Source: Pomacea canaliculata
Taxonomy: Eukaryota > Mollusca > Gastropoda > Architaenioglossa > Ampullariidae
Length of the DNA stretch: 64,000 nt
Direction of reading: 5' to 3'
Assembly: GCF_003073045.1 (NCBI RefSeq)
Contig: NC_037593.1
Span: 12,470,735 to 12,534,734 of the forward strand
The notes under the pieces are model-generated. The model had not been told where the DNA came from. It made no database searches and was given only the letters and a program-made list of their open reading frames with translations. A program made the translations under genes and the position numbers. This document shows positions 60,838 through 64,000 of this stretch, one piece after another; position 1 is the first letter of the stretch; every line of letters starts with the position of its first letter.

Positions 60838-62166
60838 ATGGCAACAAAGGAACTCATTGTCCTTCTTGTTCTCATCGATGTCGCCTGTGGTGCTGTGCCA
60901 GACTACGAGTACACGGCCGGCACGGTGAAACCTTTGTTCGACCAGATGTACGACTACGGCGAATTCAAGAAGAAGGAGACTGGAACCAGATACCATCAGT
61001 TTCTGGTCGTGCTGGTTGCTTCTATCTCCGAAATCACAAACGTTCCACATGAAGATCTTACAACACAGGACGGGGTACTCCACTTTGAGAATGTGCGCTT
61101 CAAGAACAGAGTAAGATTTGTGCTAAACGACAATCAACACGCTATACAGGAATTCAATCCAAACCGTCCTTTGCACGGAGAAATGCAGTGTATTCACACA
61201 GGAATACTTGATAAAATGATCACAGAATATAAACGAATAAAAGAAGGACACGAGTTTCCTATTGTCTTGATGTATTCATTGTACATTCCCTGTGCGAATA
61301 TTCCAGACCTTAGCTACTCTTGCTCAGAAGAGTTAGCAATCTTTGCTTGCCGTCGTAGACAGGACGCACACTTCGTGGTTGCGTATTCTCATATTTACAA
61401 TCGTACTGATGAAAAGAAGGCGGTTGAGTTTCTGAGCACGGCAAATATACTTGGATTTAGATACCAGCGAAACTCACAGGGGACCTGCGATCTCGTTTCT
61501 CCTTATGAAGTCAAATATACTGAACGCCATTTGCTGCTGCAAGAGTTGTTCAAGTGTCTCAACAACACCATTAGTCGATCTCGGTTTCCAAGGAAGCCGG
61601 CTGATCGGACAGAAATCATTGCATACTATGTCAACAGCATGGCATACGAATGTTTCGGACAAGAAAATGGCAGACTTAGGGACCAGAACAGACAACGTGT
61701 GCAATCATGCTTTCATATGTATGCTAACAAAAGTATTGGCTTTGAAAGTCTTCTCTCCAACATGGAGACTGTCAACAAGGACAAGCAAGACATCGCTGGT
61801 TGCATTACGAACGTCTTCGCTCTTCCGAATTTGCTGCCTGGACAACCAAAAGATCCTTTCAATCCATTTTCAGACACTTGGAGCAGCACAGCAGATCCTA
61901 AACTTAATGAGACCTTTCCTGAATCTCCGGCAAGTCGCAGGGGACCTCGCCAAATGTGTGTGGAACCAGAGTTGACACTGGAATCTCTGTGCACACAGAA
62001 GGGAAAACAGCGAAGAGGTCTGAACATACAGAAGCGTCGAACACCAAGAGCAGCAGCTGTAGTTGAAAAGAAAATGCTTGCTGCAAACAGAAAAGGAGCA
62101 AGAAAAGGAGCAAGAAAAGAAACAAGAAAAGAAACAACAAAAGAAACAAGAAAAGAAAAATGTTAA
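60838..62166 (+). CDS. Secreted cytidine-deaminase-like protein, copy 2
   Basis: A 442-residue paralogue of copy 1, again one coding exon on the same strand. Residues 1-19 (MATKELIVLLVLIDVACGA) look like a signal peptide. The proposed deaminase domain has YTAGTVKPLFDQM, FLVVLVAS, HGE at 113-115, PIVLMYSLYIPC with PC at 151-152, C162 in YSCSEELAIF, and strand HFVVAYSHIY. An 11-residue insertion precedes HGE relative to copy 1. All proposed zinc ligands and the catalytic Glu are kept in both copies. The C-terminal domain shares Cys240, 272, 291, 322, 374 and 385 with copy 1, and YYVNSMAYECF and RLRDQNRQ. The tail is longer and lysine/arginine-rich with ARKG and TRKE repeats, ending in KC. The start follows an AATATTTCAG acceptor by 20 nt. 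Same caution as for copy 1: the fold is inferred and the target unknown. Confidence 0.75.
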   Translation: MATKELIVLLVLIDVACGAVPDYEYTAGTVKPLFDQMYDYGEFKKKETGTRYHQFLVVLVASISEITNVPHEDLTTQDGVLHFENVRFKNRVRFVLNDNQHAIQEFNPNRPLHGEMQCIHTGILDKMITEYKRIKEGHEFPIVLMYSLYIPCANIPDLSYSCSEELAIFACRRRQDAHFVVAYSHIYNRTDEKKAVEFLSTANILGFRYQRNSQGTCDLVSPYEVKYTERHLLLQELFKCLNNTISRSRFPRKPADRTEIIAYYVNSMAYECFGQENGRLRDQNRQRVQSCFHMYANKSIGFESLLSNMETVNKDKQDIAGCITNVFALPNLLPGQPKDPFNPFSDTWSSTADPKLNETFPESPASRRGPRQMCVEPELTLESLCTQKGKQRRGLNIQKRRTPRAAAVVEKKMLAANRKGARKGARKETRKETTKETRKEKC

Positions 62167-64000
62167 GAAATAAAATATTTTCTGGAAGTTTAAAAACGTA
62201 ATGGAGTGAGAAAAAATTAATTAACTAAAGAACTATGACTAAAAATGACCCCCTCTTTTTCCGGACAAAAAAACAACAACAACAACAAACAAACAAACAA
62301 AAAAAAAAAAAAAAAAAAAAAAACGAGCACGAAGAGAAAGAAATTTGAGGTAAAAAGAGAAGAAATCGAAGAAAAGGAACATCATTACACTACAATCATT
62401 GTTTTGGAAGGAAAGCACTTTATGTCTTATATATATTCCAATCCTGAAGTGTTTCACAAGATGATTTTTTGAAATATAATTTTAAATTTATTTTGCACAC
62501 GAAGCAGCTGTTTTCTTTTAGATGTATTATTTGATACCGAGGTCTTGATGCTGACTGCCTCTGCTGTCAGACGAGCATGCTTGCTTTATTTCACCACACG
62601 ACCCGCCATTAAACATCGTCGACGACTCAACGCCCAGGACGAACTTGATTTCCGGGTCGACAAACTAATACTCAGGTCAAGAACATGGATGGTCCGAATG
62701 ATTTTGTGTCCGTTTAGGTAGGTCTCAGGTTACAGTGAAAACTGCTGCTTCCAGTTCCCAAGACAACCTGGTCAGTTCAAGAACATCCACTGGGCTGACC
62801 TGCTCTGTGCCACAGTCACTTTCTGGTTTGCAGTAAGTGTGTTGACTGATGTTTTCAATGAGAATAAAATGAAAATGTATATAATTTTGTGATCAGTCTT
62901 TATAGCAGATGGTGTACAATGATCTTAGTTTTACCACAAACGTCTGAGGAATGTGACTGTCGTGACCACAGTATACTTCTGTTTTATGGGAACTTACACA
63001 TCTTGCCTTGTCTTATGCACATAATCTTACACACCCGGGGGCTAATCCATGTACCCTGGAAGCGCACCCCGTTATAGTTGGTGGAGATGTTTTTTATTTT
63101 ATTTATTGAGTTTGGAACAAGACAGGAAAGACAAAAGGCTTCCACGATTATGTTAAGGTCTTGAAAAGAAACTATGAAAGTGTGCTGACTATGACTTTCT
63201 TCTTCTTTTCCTTTTTTGAGAATGTTGTACATGTGGAAAGCTGTATTGTGGAAATTAAACACAGTTAACATGATGCTTTTCCCGGTTGGTCGTTTGTGAC
63301 GCACATTAGGTGTTCTGTTGCAGTAACCTTCAAATCCAGCGGCCATTCACTTGTACTTAAATACTTACTATGGTAATGTTTATCTTTTATATTGTCAAGT
63401 TTACTTCACTGTATGTACACATTTTTTGTTGATTGTTTTGGATTTGTGTTGGATGTTACATAGAGTGGGAAACACTTTTTCTTTTGTTGCCAGTCAGGCA
63501 TGAGATGCTTGCATGTTCTGTTTCCTTTCCTTTTTTTCCTTTTGATGACTGCCGCGACGAAGGACTCCGTTCGAACGAGTCTTACCTTCCACCCGCTACC
63601 CAACAGGTAGCCTGGCTTCATATTTTTGAGTTTTCTAAGCCAAGCAGGGGCAGTGGGGTCTCTCTCTCACACACACACACGTACTTGATTATCCCTCAGA
63701 AGGACTTACTAAAGCCCATCAGCTTCAATGGGGTAAAAAACCACGCTGTCTGTTGTGTTATTCTCGCACGACTGCTCCCACCCGACTCTGTAACGAGTGG
63801 GGTACATAATACAGCACACTAGTGTGTACCACACATTCACTTTATTGCAGTTATTGCAATTATTTGTAACACAGAGATGATGGTGAATTTCAAGATAGTC
63901 TGTATTCGCACTCGGCTGTTTGTTGGAATAAGATGGTCTACGAATTTCATTTTTTTATTAATAAATAATACAGGACTTCAGTAATGAGGACATCTGTAAT
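62167..64000. other. 3' flank of copy 2, no further gene recognised
   Basis: AATAAA occurs at about 62168, too near the stop to be a likely sole signal, and again at about 62864 (GAGAATAAAATG). An A-rich tract at 62266-62323 (CAA/CAAA units then about 23 A) could be simple sequence or the end of a retroposon. Frames of up to 129 codons at 63400-63830 show no homology I recognise. Confidence 0.45.

Noticed and set aside
63433-63822. 129-codon plus-strand frame near the right edge
   Set aside because: No homology, no signal for splicing or start, and ordinary composition for intergenic sequence.

Overview
The window reads as genomic DNA from a lophotrochozoan animal, most likely a gastropod mollusc. 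The basis is intron-rich genes with metazoan GT-AG (and two GC-AG) junctions, a rho-class GST of the kind known from fish and molluscs, an expanded class A GPCR pair, RTE-like LINEs, a tRNA-derived SINE and long dinucleotide repeats. The species call is inference. No retroviral, LTR or Polinton remains were recognised.

Layout, left to right. (1) 1-5612, minus: a PHF20/PHF20L1-like chromatin reader with two Tudor domains and a C2H2 finger; its 3' end lies outside the window. (2) 6062-9498, plus: a complete six-exon glutathione S-transferase (rho-like), divergent from PHF20. (3) 11729-16899, minus: a complete eight-exon LACTB2 (metallo-beta-lactamase-fold endoribonuclease), convergent with the GST. 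(4) 19400-32220, plus: a complete 13-exon Hippo kinase (STK3/STK4, MST1/2 orthologue). Its introns hold a 3.8 kb RTE-like LINE with an 11-bp target-site duplication and a second, truncated RTE-like LINE; a very long 3' region follows. (5) 40197-48520, minus: two paralogous rhodopsin-class GPCRs, one with two introns and a huge third intracellular loop, the other without introns in its coding region. (6) 48521-54180: gene-poor, with simple repeats and a dead Tigger/pogo transposase. (7) 54180-62166, plus: two tandem paralogous secreted proteins, each with a TATA box, a probable non-coding first exon, a GT-rich intron and one coding exon. Both carry an HGE motif followed by a PC-x9-C motif, which I read as a secreted, zinc-dependent cytidine-deaminase-like (AID/APOBEC-like) fold with an unassigned cysteine-bearing C-terminal domain and a basic tail. 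This pair is the most novel content of the window.

The first four genes look like unrelated housekeeping or signalling genes that happen to be neighbours. The GPCR pair and the deaminase-like pair are local tandem duplications of the lineage-specific type. Nothing in the sequence ties the genes into one pathway.
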